Shown here piece by piece: positions 32,011 through 41,605 of a DNA stretch of 64,000 bases. Position 1 is the stretch's first letter. Every line of letters begins with the position of its first letter. The notes below the pieces were generated by a model that was not told the DNA's origin, searched no databases, and saw only the letters and a list, made by a program, of their open reading frames with translations. Source of the DNA: Streptomyces sp. S3(2020) (lineage in GTDB: Bacteria > Actinomycetota > Actinomycetes > Streptomycetales > Streptomycetaceae); the NCBI RefSeq assembly GCF_013044505.1, contig NZ_JABERD010000007.1, forward strand, positions 1-64,000. The letters run 5' to 3'. Position numbers and translations under genes: made by a program.

Positions 32011-34553
32011 GCGGGGTCTCCTTCGCTGCTGTCGCTGACCGCGGGGGAATCCGGGGTGGCGCCGCGGCCGGGCCGGCGTCCGCCGCCGCGTGCCCAGCCG
32101 TCTCGGTAGGCCGCCATCCGGTCCCGTACGAGCTCGGGGGTGCGCCGGTCCTCGCCCCGTGGGTCGGAGTGCGGTTCCGGTTCCTCCGCGCGTGGTTCTC
32201 GCAGCTGAGGGGCGAGGTTCGCCTGGCGGACGCGGCGCGGGAGGTCGTCCGACTCCTCGGAGTCGTCCGGGGGACGGTGCAGTCGCAAGGTGGTGACTCC
32301 GGGGGGTGGGGTGTCGGACCCGGACTCGGCCCTCGCCGGCGCCGCGACTTCCCTCCTGGCCTCCGCGGCGACCGGTGCGGGGGCCACCAGTGCGGGCCGG
32401 TCGGCCGAGGCGTGCACGGACTCCTGCGACCGGGCGGCGCCGGGCACCCGCGCGTAGGCGTGTTCCTGCTCCACGGTCCTGCGAGGGGAACGTTCCTCCG
32501 CGCCGCTGTGCAGCAGGGCGGTGGGCAGGAGGACGACGGCCGTCGTACCGCCGTAGGGCGAGGTGCGCAGGTGGACCTTGATGCCGTGCCGGGCGGCGAG
32601 TCTGCTGACCACGAAGAGTCCGAGCCGGTCGCTGTCGAACAGGTCGAGCGCCTCGGACTGCTCGATGCGGTGGTTGGCCTCGGCGAGGGACTCCTTGCCC
32701 ATGCCGAGGCCCCGGTCCTCGACCTCGACGGCGTAGCCGTTGCCCACGGGTTCGCCGGTGATGCGCACGCGTGTGTGCGGGGGCGAGAACTGCGCGGCGT
32801 TCTCGACGATCTCGGCCAGCAGGTGGGTGACGTCGGCGACGGCCCCGCCCACGACGGACGCCTCGGGGAGCTGCCGGACCTCCACGCGCGCGTAGTCCTC
32901 CACCTCGGAGACGGCCGCGCGCACCACGTTGGTCAGGGAGACCGGCATGCGCCAGGCGCGGCCGGGTGCCGCTCCGGAGAGGATGATCAGGCTCTCGGCG
33001 TGGCGCCGCATCCGGGTGGTGAGGTGGTCGAGCCGGAAGAGGTCGCTGAGCTCGCCCGGGTCCTCGGAGCGGCGTTCCATGTTGTCCAGCAGGCTCAGTT
33101 GGCGGTGCACGAGGACCTGGCTGCGGCGGGCCAGGTTGACGAACACCCCGGAGATGCCGCTGGCGAGTTCGGCGCGTTCCACTGCGGCCCGCAGCGCGGC
33201 GCGGTGCACGGTCCCCAGGGCCTCGGCGACCTGCCCCGTCTCGTCCTCCGAGGGCGGTCCGGGCGGGGCCTCCGCCTGGACGTCGATCTCCTCGCCGGCC
33301 CGCAGCTTCCGCATGGCCTCGGGGAGTTTGCGGCGCGCGATCTCCAGGGCGCTGTTGCGCAGCCCCTCCAGCTCGATGACCAGGCCGCGTCCGATGCGTA
33401 CGGAGATGACGAGCGAGGCGGCGACGGCGGCGAGGCCGAGCAGGACGGCGGCGCCGGCCGGGGTGAGCAGCCCGCGGGTGAACGGGTCCGCCTGGTCCGC
33501 GACGCCGCGTCCGGCGTCCTCCTCGATGGTCCGCATCCCGTCCTGCACGCGTGCGTGTGCCTTGCTCCAGGTGGCCTCGGGTGCCGCGGCGATGGCCGCC
33601 ACGCCCGCGCGGCTCGCGAGGACCTTGTCCTCGACGGTGCCCACGGCGGCGTAGTCGCTGCCGTCGGCGAGGTCCTGCCAGACGGCGCGTTCGGGGCCGC
33701 GCAGGTCGGCGACGGCGGACTCGGTGAGGGTTCGGCGGGTGTCGACGGCTCCGGTGAACAGCCGCAGCCGCTCGCCGTCGATGCGTCCGGCGAGCCGGGC
33801 ACCGGCCAGCAGCACGTCCTCCTGGGCCAGGGCCTCTCCCGCGCGGGAGAACTCGAGCAGCACGCGCGCGTCGGAGCCCAGTTCGGCGTCCTGGATGCCG
33901 GTGAGGGCGCCGCCCACGCCGAAGGCCGTGGCGATGGTCCGTGTGTAGCGCCCGTACGTCTCGTCCCAGCCCGCGCGGCGGTCGAGCACCGCGGTGCGCA
34001 CGGAGCGCAGTTGCTCGGCGCCGGTCACGAAGGTCTCCAGGCGCTGGGCCACTCCGGCGGGCAGTTCCTCACCGTCGGCGACGGTGTTGTCGTCGCCGAG
34101 CCGGAGCTTCGCCAGGGCTTTGTCCGTGCCTTCCGCAAGGGCCTTGAGGTCTCCGCCGCGGCCGCCGGTCGGGTCGGTCGCATAGCGCACGGCGGCCGCG
34201 CGTTCCGCCTGGAGGGCCGCGACGGCGGCCGCGACCGGGGACCGGATCTCGGCGTCCACCCGCTGCAACTGCCGTAGCCGGGAGATGTCCTGGGCGGTGC
34301 TGACGGTGGCGTACGCCCACAGGGCCAGCAGCGAGACGACCGGCACCATCAGCAGGCAGACGATCTTGGCGCGCACGGTGCGCGGGCGTATCAACCACCG
34401 TCCCGCGCGCGTGAGCGTCTCCTCCGGTACGGCGCCCGTCGGCTCGTCCAGGTCTTCGTCGGCGGGTGGTCCGGCGTGCGCGCGGCGGCCGCGGGCGGGG
34501 GGCGGGGCCGCCGCCTCGGCGCCGTTCGTGGGGGTCCTACGGGGTGTACGCAT
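32007..34553 (-). CDS. cvnA: conservon membrane sensor kinase-like protein (NIT domain)
   Basis: An 848-residue membrane protein. TM1 is near residues 62-85, then an extracytoplasmic nitrate/nitrite-sensing (NIT)-like helical domain, TM2 near 365-385, a HAMP-like linker, and a histidine-kinase-type ATPase domain with N-box EIVENAAQFSPPHTRVRIT, G1 VEVEDRGLGMGKE and DRLGLFVVSRLAARHGI. A standard H-box phosphorylation site is not evident; CvnA proteins are thought to signal through protein contacts with CvnB-D. The long C-terminal tail (about 150 residues) is Pro/Arg/Asp-rich and probably disordered. AGGAGG lies just 2 nt before the ATG, a short spacing. Confidence 0.94.
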   Translation of the reverse strand: MRTPRRTPTNGAEAAAPPPARGRRAHAGPPADEDLDEPTGAVPEETLTRAGRWLIRPRTVRAKIVCLLMVPVVSLLALWAYATVSTAQDISRLRQLQRVDAEIRSPVAAAVAALQAERAAAVRYATDPTGGRGGDLKALAEGTDKALAKLRLGDDNTVADGEELPAGVAQRLETFVTGAEQLRSVRTAVLDRRAGWDETYGRYTRTIATAFGVGGALTGIQDAELGSDARVLLEFSRAGEALAQEDVLLAGARLAGRIDGERLRLFTGAVDTRRTLTESAVADLRGPERAVWQDLADGSDYAAVGTVEDKVLASRAGVAAIAAAPEATWSKAHARVQDGMRTIEEDAGRGVADQADPFTRGLLTPAGAAVLLGLAAVAASLVISVRIGRGLVIELEGLRNSALEIARRKLPEAMRKLRAGEEIDVQAEAPPGPPSEDETGQVAEALGTVHRAALRAAVERAELASGISGVFVNLARRSQVLVHRQLSLLDNMERRSEDPGELSDLFRLDHLTTRMRRHAESLIILSGAAPGRAWRMPVSLTNVVRAAVSEVEDYARVEVRQLPEASVVGGAVADVTHLLAEIVENAAQFSPPHTRVRITGEPVGNGYAVEVEDRGLGMGKESLAEANHRIEQSEALDLFDSDRLGLFVVSRLAARHGIKVHLRTSPYGGTTAVVLLPTALLHSGAEERSPRRTVEQEHAYARVPGAARSQESVHASADRPALVAPAPVAAEARREVAAPARAESGSDTPPPGVTTLRLHRPPDDSEESDDLPRRVRQANLAPQLREPRAEEPEPHSDPRGEDRRTPELVRDRMAAYRDGWARGGGRRPGRGATPDSPAVSDSSEGDPA

Positions 34554-34607
34554 GGCCTCCTGCCTCGGGAGTGGTCGGTGGGCGGGCCCGGCGGCCCGAC
34601 GGGTACC

Positions 34608-35381
34608 TCAACCGGTGACGCTCTGGACCGGCCGCTGGGCCGAGGCGGACGCCTCGCGCTCCCCCGACGTCGGTGACAGCGCGACGAAGGCGGAGGTCAG
34701 GAAGAGATAGGACCCGAGGCCGACGGCGAGGGGGAAGATGAACTGCATCGCCGTGGCCCCGGGCAGGGCCGCGCCGGAGGGGCTGACGTGCACGCTCACC
34801 GAGAACATCCCGGTGTAGTGCATGCTGCTCACCGCGGCTCCCATGATGAGTGAGGCGACGGTGACGGCGACCGGCGACTTGATGTTGAGCGCGGCCCAGA
34901 GGGCGGCCGTCGCGGCGACGACGGCGATCAGCACGGACAGTCCGACGAGGACCGGGTCGTAGTTCACGTCGCCGTGCAGGCGGACGGCGGCCATGCCCAG
35001 GTAGTGCATGCTCGCCACGCCGAGTCCGGTGGTGAGACCGCCGAGGAAGAGCGCCCGCGCGCGGTCCTTGCCGTAGCCGACGGCGAAGACTCCGGCGCAG
35101 ACGACGATCATGGCTACGAGGAGGCTCACGATGGTGAGCGGTACGTCGTAGCGGATGTCGGTGCCGCTGACGCTGAAGCCGAGCATGGCCACGAAGTGCA
35201 TGGTCCAGATGCCGGTTCCGATCGCGGAGGCGGCGGTGATGAGCCAGTTGCGGCGTGAACGCCCCGTGGCGCCGAGCGCGCGGACGGTGCAGCGCAGCCC
35301 GAGTGCGGCGCCGATGCAGGCCATCACGTACGACAGCACGGGGGTCAGCCAGCCGAGTGCGGCGTGGTCCAGGTGTCCCAT
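34608..35381 (-). CDS. MHYT-domain integral membrane sensor
   Basis: A 257-residue protein with seven predicted TM helices and three MHYT-type motifs at the membrane face: MHFVAML (residue 61), MHYLGMA (125) and MHYTGMF (187). MHYT domains are proposed to coordinate copper and sense oxygen, CO or NO. Here the domain stands alone without an attached output domain. It ends 54 bp upstream of cvnA on the same strand, so it may be the first gene of the conservon operon and feed a gas or redox signal to it; that link is inferred from position. Confidence 0.92.
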   Translation of the reverse strand: MGHLDHAALGWLTPVLSYVMACIGAALGLRCTVRALGATGRSRRNWLITAASAIGTGIWTMHFVAMLGFSVSGTDIRYDVPLTIVSLLVAMIVVCAGVFAVGYGKDRARALFLGGLTTGLGVASMHYLGMAAVRLHGDVNYDPVLVGLSVLIAVVAATAALWAALNIKSPVAVTVASLIMGAAVSSMHYTGMFSVSVHVSPSGAALPGATAMQFIFPLAVGLGSYLFLTSAFVALSPTSGEREASASAQRPVQSVTG

Positions 35382-35524
35382 GGGTCCGGGACGCTAGTCG
35401 GGGCATGGACGCACAAAGGGGGCGCAGTTCGAAAGGTGTTGGAATATGACGCAGAGATGTACTTGAACGATCGCGTCGCGCTCGAACGTGTGCGCAGGAG
35501 CGTCATCCTTGTCGGTGGGAGATC

Positions 35525-36133
35525 ATGCGGACCATGAGCGACGACCACACACATGTCCAGGAGTTCTTCGGTGCCCGGGCCGCCGACTGGGACGCCCGCT
35601 TCCCCGACGACGGTCCCGCCTACGCCGCCGCGGTCGCCGGCCTCGGACTGCGCGAGGGGGATCGTGTGCTCGACGCCGGCTGCGGCACCGGACGTGCCCT
35701 GCCGCCCCTGCGTGCGGCCGTGGGGCCCTCGGGAGCGGTCCTCGGGGCCGATCTGACCCCGGCCATGCTCCAGGCCGCCGTACGGGCCGGGCGGGACCGG
35801 GACGGGCAGTTGCTGCTCGCCGACGTGGCCGCGCTGCCGCTGCGCGCGGAGTCGCTCGACGCGGTGTTCGGGGCGGGGCTGATCTCCCATCTGCCCGATC
35901 CGGCCGAGAATCTGCGGGAGTTGGCGCGCGTGGTGCGTCCGGGCGGCGTGCTGGCGCTGTTCCACCCGATCGGCAGGGCGGCGCTCGCGGCACGACAGGG
36001 CCGGCGGATCACGCCGGACGACCTGCGCGCGGAGCCCAACCTCCGGCCCCTGCTGGCCGGTTCCGGGTGGCGTATGACGTCGTACGTCGACGAGGACACC
36101 CGGTTCCTGGCACTGGCCGTGCGGGACGGCTGA
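35525..36133 (+). CDS. class I SAM-dependent methyltransferase
   Basis: A 202-residue Rossmann methyltransferase with motif I VLDAGCGTGRALPPL (near residue 48), a motif II-like VLGADLTPAML, post-I LADVAALPLRAESLDAVFGAGLISHLPDP and motif III LRELARVVRPGGVLALFHP. The substrate is unknown. Two starts are possible: ATG 35525 (GGGAG 3 nt upstream) or ATG 35534 (12 nt). It is divergent from the MHYT gene. Confidence 0.88.
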   Translation: MRTMSDDHTHVQEFFGARAADWDARFPDDGPAYAAAVAGLGLREGDRVLDAGCGTGRALPPLRAAVGPSGAVLGADLTPAMLQAAVRAGRDRDGQLLLADVAALPLRAESLDAVFGAGLISHLPDPAENLRELARVVRPGGVLALFHPIGRAALAARQGRRITPDDLRAEPNLRPLLAGSGWRMTSYVDEDTRFLALAVRDG

Positions 36134-36160
36134 CCGGGAGAGCCCGGCCGCTCCGCCCCT

Positions 36161-36916
36161 TCAGCCCCGACCGGCGACCGCCGCCACGAAGGCGTCGGGA
36201 TTGTCGAACATGACGTTGTGGCCGGCGCCGGGCACGGTCACCACGCGCACCCCCGCGGCCTCCAGGCCGGCCCTGCCGTCGAGTTCACCGCTCGACTCGC
36301 CCTGCAGATACACGCGCTCGATGGCGAGTCCTTCGAGGATCGTGCGCATCACGGGCTCGGAGCCACGCCTCAGCCCGACCGCCGAGCGGTGCAGGGCACG
36401 CGGGTCGGCCAGCCGCATGGTCGCCGCCCACAGCGGGCCGACCTGTTCCAGCACGCGCGCGTAGGCACCGTCGACGAAGGCCTCCTCCTCGTGGGAGGCG
36501 ATCCCGCTGCTGCCCGCGGCGGGCGGCGGGAACGCGTCCAGGTTGGCCTCCGTGAGCACCAGACGGGAGACCAGTTCGGGGCGCCGGTGGGCGAGCACCA
36601 GGGCGACGGCGCCGCCCATGCTGTGCGCGACGAGCTCGGCACCCCTGACACCCGCCGCGTCCAGCGCCGCCGCCAGGGCGCCCGCGTGGTCGTCGAGGGT
36701 GTAACCGAAGTGCTCGGGCCGGTCGCTGATGCCGTGTCCGGGCAGGTCCACGAACAGGCTTCGGTTGCCCGCGAGTTCGGGCCGGGCCGCGATGTGGGCG
36801 TGGTAGACGGACGAGACCGACCCCAGTCCGTGCACGTACACGCGCGTGGGTTCCTCGCCGGGCACCTCCGTCCACCGGATGCGGCTTCCCTTGCCGTCGA
36901 ACTCGGCCTGCTTCAT
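36161..36916 (-). CDS. alpha/beta hydrolase (serine type)
   Basis: A 251-residue hydrolase with VYVHGLGSVSSVYH, LFVDLPGHGISDRP, the nucleophile elbow AHSMGG and the terminal His in VPGAGHNVMFDNP. A Ser nucleophile points to an esterase or related hydrolase; the substrate is unknown. The ATG at 36916 follows GGGAGGA and is preferred to an extension to 37012 that crosses the promoter. It is divergent from a PadR regulator, with a palindrome overlapping its promoter, so it is probably that regulator's target. Confidence 0.9.
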   Translation of the reverse strand: MKQAEFDGKGSRIRWTEVPGEEPTRVYVHGLGSVSSVYHAHIAARPELAGNRSLFVDLPGHGISDRPEHFGYTLDDHAGALAAALDAAGVRGAELVAHSMGGAVALVLAHRRPELVSRLVLTEANLDAFPPPAAGSSGIASHEEEAFVDGAYARVLEQVGPLWAATMRLADPRALHRSAVGLRRGSEPVMRTILEGLAIERVYLQGESSGELDGRAGLEAAGVRVVTVPGAGHNVMFDNPDAFVAAVAGRG

Positions 36917-36944
36917 CGCGTCCTCCCTCGGAATCACCACCAGG

Positions 36945-36973
36945 ACCATACATCGGTTCCGATGTATTGATAA
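36945..36973 (-). promoter_or_regulatory. hydrolase promoter with PadR operator
   Basis: ATACATCGG-TT-CCGATGTAT (36948-36967) is a perfect 9-bp inverted repeat containing ACAT-N8-ATGT style PadR half-sites. It occupies the 17-bp spacer and -10 of the leftward promoter formed by TTATCA (36973-36968) and TATGGT (36950-36945). Further single half-sites CCGATGTA (36991-36998) and CCGGATGTA (37012-37020) lie toward padR. Confidence 0.75.
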
Positions 36974-37035
36974 GCCGAAGTATTCATCATCCGATGTACA
37001 CCAGGCGCGCACCGGATGTACGGCAGAATGCGGGC

Positions 37036-37560
37036 ATGCTGGAGCTCGCCATCCTCGGATTCCTCTACGACGCCCCCCTGCACGGCTACGAGCTGCGCAA
37101 ACGCATCACGGCGCTGACCGGTCACGTGAAGCCCATCGCGGAGAGCACGCTCTATCCGGCGATCAAGCGCCTGGAGAAGGCCGGGCTGTTGGAGCGCGCG
37201 ACGGAGCCCGGTTCCGTCGCCGCCCCACGACACGTCCTGACGCTCACCGAGGACGGCCGCCGCGATCTGCGCCGCCGGCTCGCCGAGCCCGTGCAGCGCG
37301 ACATCACCGACGAGAACCGCTGGTTCACGCTGCTCGCGTTCCTCCGGCACCTGGACGACGCCGCAGCGCAGGCGGCCGTGCTGCGGCGCAGGCTGGCGTT
37401 CCTGGAGGAACCCGCGAGCTTCTTCCACGAGGGTGACCGGCCGCTGCGCGCCGAGGAGCTGGACGATCCCTTCCGGCGCGGAATCCTGACGATCGCGCGC
37501 GCCACGTCCCGCGCCGAACTCACCTGGCTGCGGGACACGCTCACCTCACTGGACGGCTGA
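37036..37560 (+). CDS. PadR-family transcriptional regulator
   Basis: A 174-residue regulator starting MLELAILGFLYDAPLHGYEL, the canonical PadR winged-helix opening, with PIAESTLYPAIKRLEKAGLLE as the recognition region and a C-terminal helical dimerisation part rich in Arg/Leu. The ATG at 37036 is used because the family begins exactly here; no strong Shine-Dalgarno precedes it. It likely represses the divergent hydrolase gene and itself via the ACAT/ATGT sites. Confidence 0.93.
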   Translation: MLELAILGFLYDAPLHGYELRKRITALTGHVKPIAESTLYPAIKRLEKAGLLERATEPGSVAAPRHVLTLTEDGRRDLRRRLAEPVQRDITDENRWFTLLAFLRHLDDAAAQAAVLRRRLAFLEEPASFFHEGDRPLRAEELDDPFRRGILTIARATSRAELTWLRDTLTSLDG

Positions 37561-37580
37561 TCCGAACGGTGCCGGCCGCG

Positions 37581-39221
37581 TCACGCGCCCAGCGCCGCGA
37601 GCACCACCGACCTGGCCTCCTCCTGGACCTGCCGCAGGTGGTCCGCGCCGAGGAAGGACTCCCCGTAGATCTTGTAGACGTCCTCCGTGCCCGAAGGCCG
37701 GGCCGCGAACCAGGCGTTGGCGGTGGCGACCTTGATCCCGCCGAGGGCGGCACCGTTGCCGGGGGCCTCGGTGAGCACCTGGGTGACCGGCTCGCCGGCG
37801 AGGGTGTCGGCGGTGACCTGGCGCGGGGACAGCTTGGCGAGCAGGGCCTTCTCCTCGCGGGAGGCCGGGGCGTCCACGCGCGCGTAGGCGGGGGCGCCGA
37901 AGCGGTCGGTGAGCTGCGCGTAGTGCTGCGAGGGGGTCTTGCCGGTGACGGCTGTGATCTCGGAGGCGAGCAGCGCCAGGATGATGCCGTCCTTGTCGGT
38001 GGTCCACACCGAGCCGTCCCGGCGCAGGAAGGACGCGCCCGCCGACTCCTCGCCGCCGAAGCCGAGCGAGCCGTCCGACAGGCCGTCCACGAACCACTTG
38101 AAGCCGACCGGGACCTCGACCAGCGGCCGGCCGACGTCCGCCGCGACCCGGTCGATCATGCTGGACGACACGAGGGTCTTGCCGATCCCGGCACTCGCGG
38201 GCCACTGCTGACGGTGCGAGAACAGGTACGAGATCGCCACGGCCAGATAGTGGTTGGGGTTCAGCAGGCCCCCGTCCGGCGTGACGATGCCGTGCCGGTC
38301 GGCGTCGGCGTCGTTGCCGGTGGCGATGTCGAACCGGTCGCGCTGCTCGATGAGCGAGGCCATGGCGTACGGCGAGGAGCAGTCCATGCGGATCTTGCCG
38401 TCCCAGTCCAGCGTCATGAAGCGCCAGGTGGGGTCGGTGAGCGGGTTCACCACCGTCAGGTCGAGCCGGTGCTGCTCGGCGATCCGGCCCCAGTAGGCGA
38501 CCGAGGCGCCACCCAGCGGATCGGCGCCGATCCGCACACCGGCGGCCCGGATCGCCTCCAGGTCCAGCACGTTCGGCAGGTCGGCGACATACGTGCCGAG
38601 GAAGTCGTAGCGGCCGGTGCCGGGTGCGGCCAGGGCACGGGCGTAGGGGATGCGCCGTACGTCCTTCAGGCCGCCGGTGATGATCTCGTTGGCGCGGTCC
38701 TGGATCCAGGAGGTCGCCTCGGAACCCGCGGGGCCGCCGTTCGGCGGGTTGTACTTGAAGCCGCCGTCGGCGGGCGGGTTGTGCGAGGGGGTGACCACCA
38801 CGCCGTCGGCGAGGCCGGAGGCGCGGTTCCGGTTGTGGGTGAGGATGGCGTGCGAGACCGCCGGGGTGGGTGTGTAGCCGTCGGCCTGGTCGACGAGGAC
38901 GGTCACGTCGTTGGCGGCGAACACCTCCAGGGCCGTGATCCGCGCGGGCTCGGACAGGGCGTGGGTGTCGGCGCCGAGGAAGAGCGGGCCGTCGGTGCCC
39001 TGGGCCGTGCGGTACTCGCAGATGGCCTGGCTGGTGGCAGCGATGTGGTCGTCGTTGAAGGCCGCCGCGAGCGACGAGCCGCGGTGTCCTGAGGTACCGA
39101 ACGCCACGCGTTGCCCGGGCTCGGCCGGGTCCGGGTGCAGCGCGTAGTACGCCGTGACCAGGCGGGCCACATCGATGAGGTCCTCGGGCCCGGCGACCTG
39201 TCCCGCTCGCGCGTCCTGCAT
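37581..39221 (-). CDS. pgm: phosphoglucomutase (alpha-D-glucose phosphate-specific)
   Basis: 546 residues, the same length as E. coli Pgm. It interconverts glucose 1-phosphate and glucose 6-phosphate, linking glycolysis to glycogen, trehalose and UDP-glucose synthesis. Visible signatures are [10 protein letters not shown], the phosphoserine loop [10 protein letters not shown], the metal loop [10 protein letters not shown], the sugar-binding [11 protein letters not shown] and the phosphate-binding [13 protein letters not shown]. The ATG at 39221 has GGAGGAG upstream. It is monocistronic. Confidence 0.97.
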   Translation of the reverse strand: MQDARAGQVAGPEDLIDVARLVTAYYALHPDPAEPGQRVAFGTSGHRGSSLAAAFNDDHIAATSQAICEYRTAQGTDGPLFLGADTHALSEPARITALEVFAANDVTVLVDQADGYTPTPAVSHAILTHNRNRASGLADGVVVTPSHNPPADGGFKYNPPNGGPAGSEATSWIQDRANEIITGGLKDVRRIPYARALAAPGTGRYDFLGTYVADLPNVLDLEAIRAAGVRIGADPLGGASVAYWGRIAEQHRLDLTVVNPLTDPTWRFMTLDWDGKIRMDCSSPYAMASLIEQRDRFDIATGNDADADRHGIVTPDGGLLNPNHYLAVAISYLFSHRQQWPASAGIGKTLVSSSMIDRVAADVGRPLVEVPVGFKWFVDGLSDGSLGFGGEESAGASFLRRDGSVWTTDKDGIILALLASEITAVTGKTPSQHYAQLTDRFGAPAYARVDAPASREEKALLAKLSPRQVTADTLAGEPVTQVLTEAPGNGAALGGIKVATANAWFAARPSGTEDVYKIYGESFLGADHLRQVQEEARSVVLAALGA

Positions 39222-39367
39222 GTGCCCGCTCCTCCGCAAGAGTCGACCGTGGGGTACGGCCCTCATTCTCCCCTGTCCGGCCCGCCCGGACGCGCACCGG
39301 GCGGGCCGTTGTGGCTTGTGTACGGCGGGTGCGACGATGCGGGTCCGCGAGCGAAGGGGACGCCGAC

Positions 39368-40015
39368 GTGAGCCAAGAGGACGAACGCCCGCCCGCCGCC
39401 GTGCTGTTCGACGCGCTGGGCGCCGACTACGAGAAGGCGTTCGCGCACGCCCCCGCGCACCTGTCCGCGCTGGAGTGGCTGACCGAGCGGCTGCCGCCCG
39501 CCGCGCGGACGCTGGACGTGGGCAGCGGCACCGGGCGGCCCACCGCGGCCGCGCTCGTCGAGGCGGGACACTCGGTGCTGGGGGTCGACGTCTCCCCCGT
39601 CATGGTCGAACTCGCCGCCCGTCAGGTACCCGGGGCCGAGTTCCGCTGCGCCGACATCCGGGACCTCCCCCTCGGCTCGGACTCGTTCGACGGTGTGTGC
39701 GTGTTCTTCTCCCTGCTCCAGATGACCCGCGCCCAGCAGTCGGCCCTGATGCGACGGCTGGCCCTGGCCCTGCGGCCCGGTGGGCATCTGGTGCTGTCCA
39801 CCGTGGCCGCGGACGTGGAGGACGTCGAGGTGGTCTTCCTGGGCCGGGAGGTCCGCGCGACGAGCTTCGCCGAGGACGACGTGATCGCCATGGTGGAGGC
39901 GGCGGGGCTGACCGTGCTGTCGCGCCACAGCCCCACCTTCACCCCGGACCACCCCGGTGCGGGTCCCGAGCCCCACCTCTTCCTGTACTGCCGCCGCGAG
40001 GAGACCCGGGGCTGA
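39368..40015 (+). CDS. class I SAM-dependent methyltransferase
   Basis: A 215-residue methyltransferase with [18 protein letters not shown], motif [57 protein letters not shown] and [13 protein letters not shown]. It is a different subfamily from the enzyme at 35525. The GTG at 39368 is preceded by GAAGGGGA. Substrate unknown. It is convergent with the FAD oxidoreductase. Confidence 0.88.
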   Translation: MSQEDERPPAAVLFDALGADYEKAFAHAPAHLSALEWLTERLPPAARTLDVGSGTGRPTAAALVEAGHSVLGVDVSPVMVELAARQVPGAEFRCADIRDLPLGSDSFDGVCVFFSLLQMTRAQQSALMRRLALALRPGGHLVLSTVAADVEDVEVVFLGREVRATSFAEDDVIAMVEAAGLTVLSRHSPTFTPDHPGAGPEPHLFLYCRREETRG

Positions 40016-40060
40016 GGCCCGAGGCACCCGAGCCGGCGTGCGAGGCGCTGCCGGCCTTGC

Positions 40061-41485
40061 TCAGCGCGCCTGTTCCTCCCGCGTCTCCGGCGGCTCGGCG
40101 GGCGTCGGCCCCGGCCGGCTGAAGAGAACGGCCCGGGCGACGGACGGGGCGAACAGGGCGGTGACCGGCTCGGCGAGGACCAGCACCGCGCGGAAGGCCC
40201 GCCCCACGACGGGGTCGCCCGGCGAGCGTTCCGTGACCCGGCGCAGGTACCACCCCGCGACGCGGTCCGCGGGTCCGGCGGCGACCGCGGTGCCGACCGC
40301 GCCCGGCATCCCGCGGTCCGCTCCGGCCGAGATGTCCCACGCCTGCCGCGATGCCGCGAGCAGCGCCCGCTGCACCCGGCGCGTGGTGGGGGTACGACGC
40401 CGGTCGGCGAGCGCGTCACGCAGGGCGACCGCGCTCATCGCGGCGATGGCCATGCCCTGCCCGTAGATCGGGTTGAAGGTGCACAGCGCGTCGCCGGTGG
40501 CGAGGAATCCGGCCGGGCGTCGACCGGGCAGGTCGTAGCGGCGCCGGACGTTCGCGGTCCGCCGGTAGCCGAACGCCGGTGAGAGCGGTTCGGCCTCGTC
40601 CAGCCAGCGGTCCAGGAGCGGATGCGCCAGTCGCTTGGTGTACGTCTCGAACTCGTCGTCGCCCGTGGGCGGTTCGTCGCCGCGCAGCCCGGAGACGATG
40701 ACCAGGTGGCTGCCGTCCTCCAGTGGCAGCGCACCGCCGCCGTTGACCTGGAGGGGCCCGGGGTAGACGTAGTGGCCGAGGGTCTCGCCGTCGAGGGTGC
40801 CCTTCCTGCCGCGGTAGACGCGTGAGGCGTAGGCGAGCCCGGTGTCGATGGTCTCCTCGTGCGCGGTCTCGGCGTCGATCGCCGCGAGCCACTGCGGCGC
40901 CTTGGTGCCGCTGCCGGAGGCGTCGACGACCAGGTCGGCCTCCAGCGGCCGGGGTTCCGCGCCCGTGCCGCCGGAACGTTCCCGCAGAAGGACGCCCCGC
41001 ACACGCGAGGCATCGCCGAGGAGCCCGACGGCCTCGGCCCCCTCCGCCACACCGATCACCGGATCGGCGAGAACCCGCCGCCGTACGATCTCCTCCAACT
41101 GCGCGCGGGAGCCGGTGTATATGTGCGTCGACGCGGGCCATCGGCGAAGCCAGCGACCGTTCTGCCACAGCGCCATGTCCGACGGCATCCCCACCCGCGG
41201 CGCCCCCGCCTCCCGCAGTTCCGTCAGGAAGCCGGGCAGCAGCGACTCCAGGGCCGTCTGCCCGCCCTCCAGCAGGACATGGGGATGCCGGCCCTGGGGC
41301 ACGCCGGGCCGTGACTCGGTGGCCTCAGGGAACCGGTCGCGCTCGACGACGGTCACCCGGTCGCAGTGCTCGGCCAGCACGTGCGCCGCGAGAAGCCCCG
41401 CGAGGCTGCCGCCCACGACGACCGCATGCCGCTCGCCCCGGCCATCGCCATCGCCCCAACGGCCCGTTCCTACGGCGGAGTTCAC
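40061..41485 (-). CDS. FAD-dependent oxidoreductase (monooxygenase/halogenase-like)
   Basis: 474 residues with an N-terminal FAD motif AVVVGGSLAGLLAAHVLAEH, an ERDRFPE strand, GVPQGRHPHVLLEGG and the FAD-binding GFLATGDALCTFNPIYGQGM. These elements are shared by group A flavin monooxygenases and tryptophan-halogenase relatives. There is no clear halogenase WxWxIP motif, so a hydroxylase-type role is more likely. The start is GTG. It may be soluble or loosely membrane-associated. It is divergent from the PPTase-like gene, with an inverted repeat in the shared 120-bp promoter region. Confidence 0.82.
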   Translation of the reverse strand: MNSAVGTGRWGDGDGRGERHAVVVGGSLAGLLAAHVLAEHCDRVTVVERDRFPEATESRPGVPQGRHPHVLLEGGQTALESLLPGFLTELREAGAPRVGMPSDMALWQNGRWLRRWPASTHIYTGSRAQLEEIVRRRVLADPVIGVAEGAEAVGLLGDASRVRGVLLRERSGGTGAEPRPLEADLVVDASGSGTKAPQWLAAIDAETAHEETIDTGLAYASRVYRGRKGTLDGETLGHYVYPGPLQVNGGGALPLEDGSHLVIVSGLRGDEPPTGDDEFETYTKRLAHPLLDRWLDEAEPLSPAFGYRRTANVRRRYDLPGRRPAGFLATGDALCTFNPIYGQGMAIAAMSAVALRDALADRRRTPTTRRVQRALLAASRQAWDISAGADRGMPGAVGTAVAAGPADRVAGWYLRRVTERSPGDPVVGRAFRAVLVLAEPVTALFAPSVARAVLFSRPGPTPAEPPETREEQAR

Positions 41486-41509
41486 CGATCAGCTCCCTTG
41501 GTCGCCTTG

Positions 41510-41525
41510 TTGTGAGAAGACACAA
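41510..41525. promoter_or_regulatory. inverted repeat in a divergent promoter
   Basis: TTGTG-N6-CACAA lies midway between the FAD oxidoreductase and the PPTase-like gene, in a locally AT-richer stretch. It is a plausible operator for one or both genes; the regulator is unknown. Confidence 0.35.
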
Positions 41526-41605
41526 GTATCCTGCGCAGAAGGGCGAGTTGACCGCGTTCCGGTCCTTCGGCGCGTCTGGAACCCGCCATCCCGGGAGGAA
41601 GCCGC

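Noticed and set aside
40061..41485. Tryptophan halogenase call for the FAD oxidoreductase
   Set aside because: No WxWxIP halogenase motif is visible, so a general flavin monooxygenase-like call is safer.
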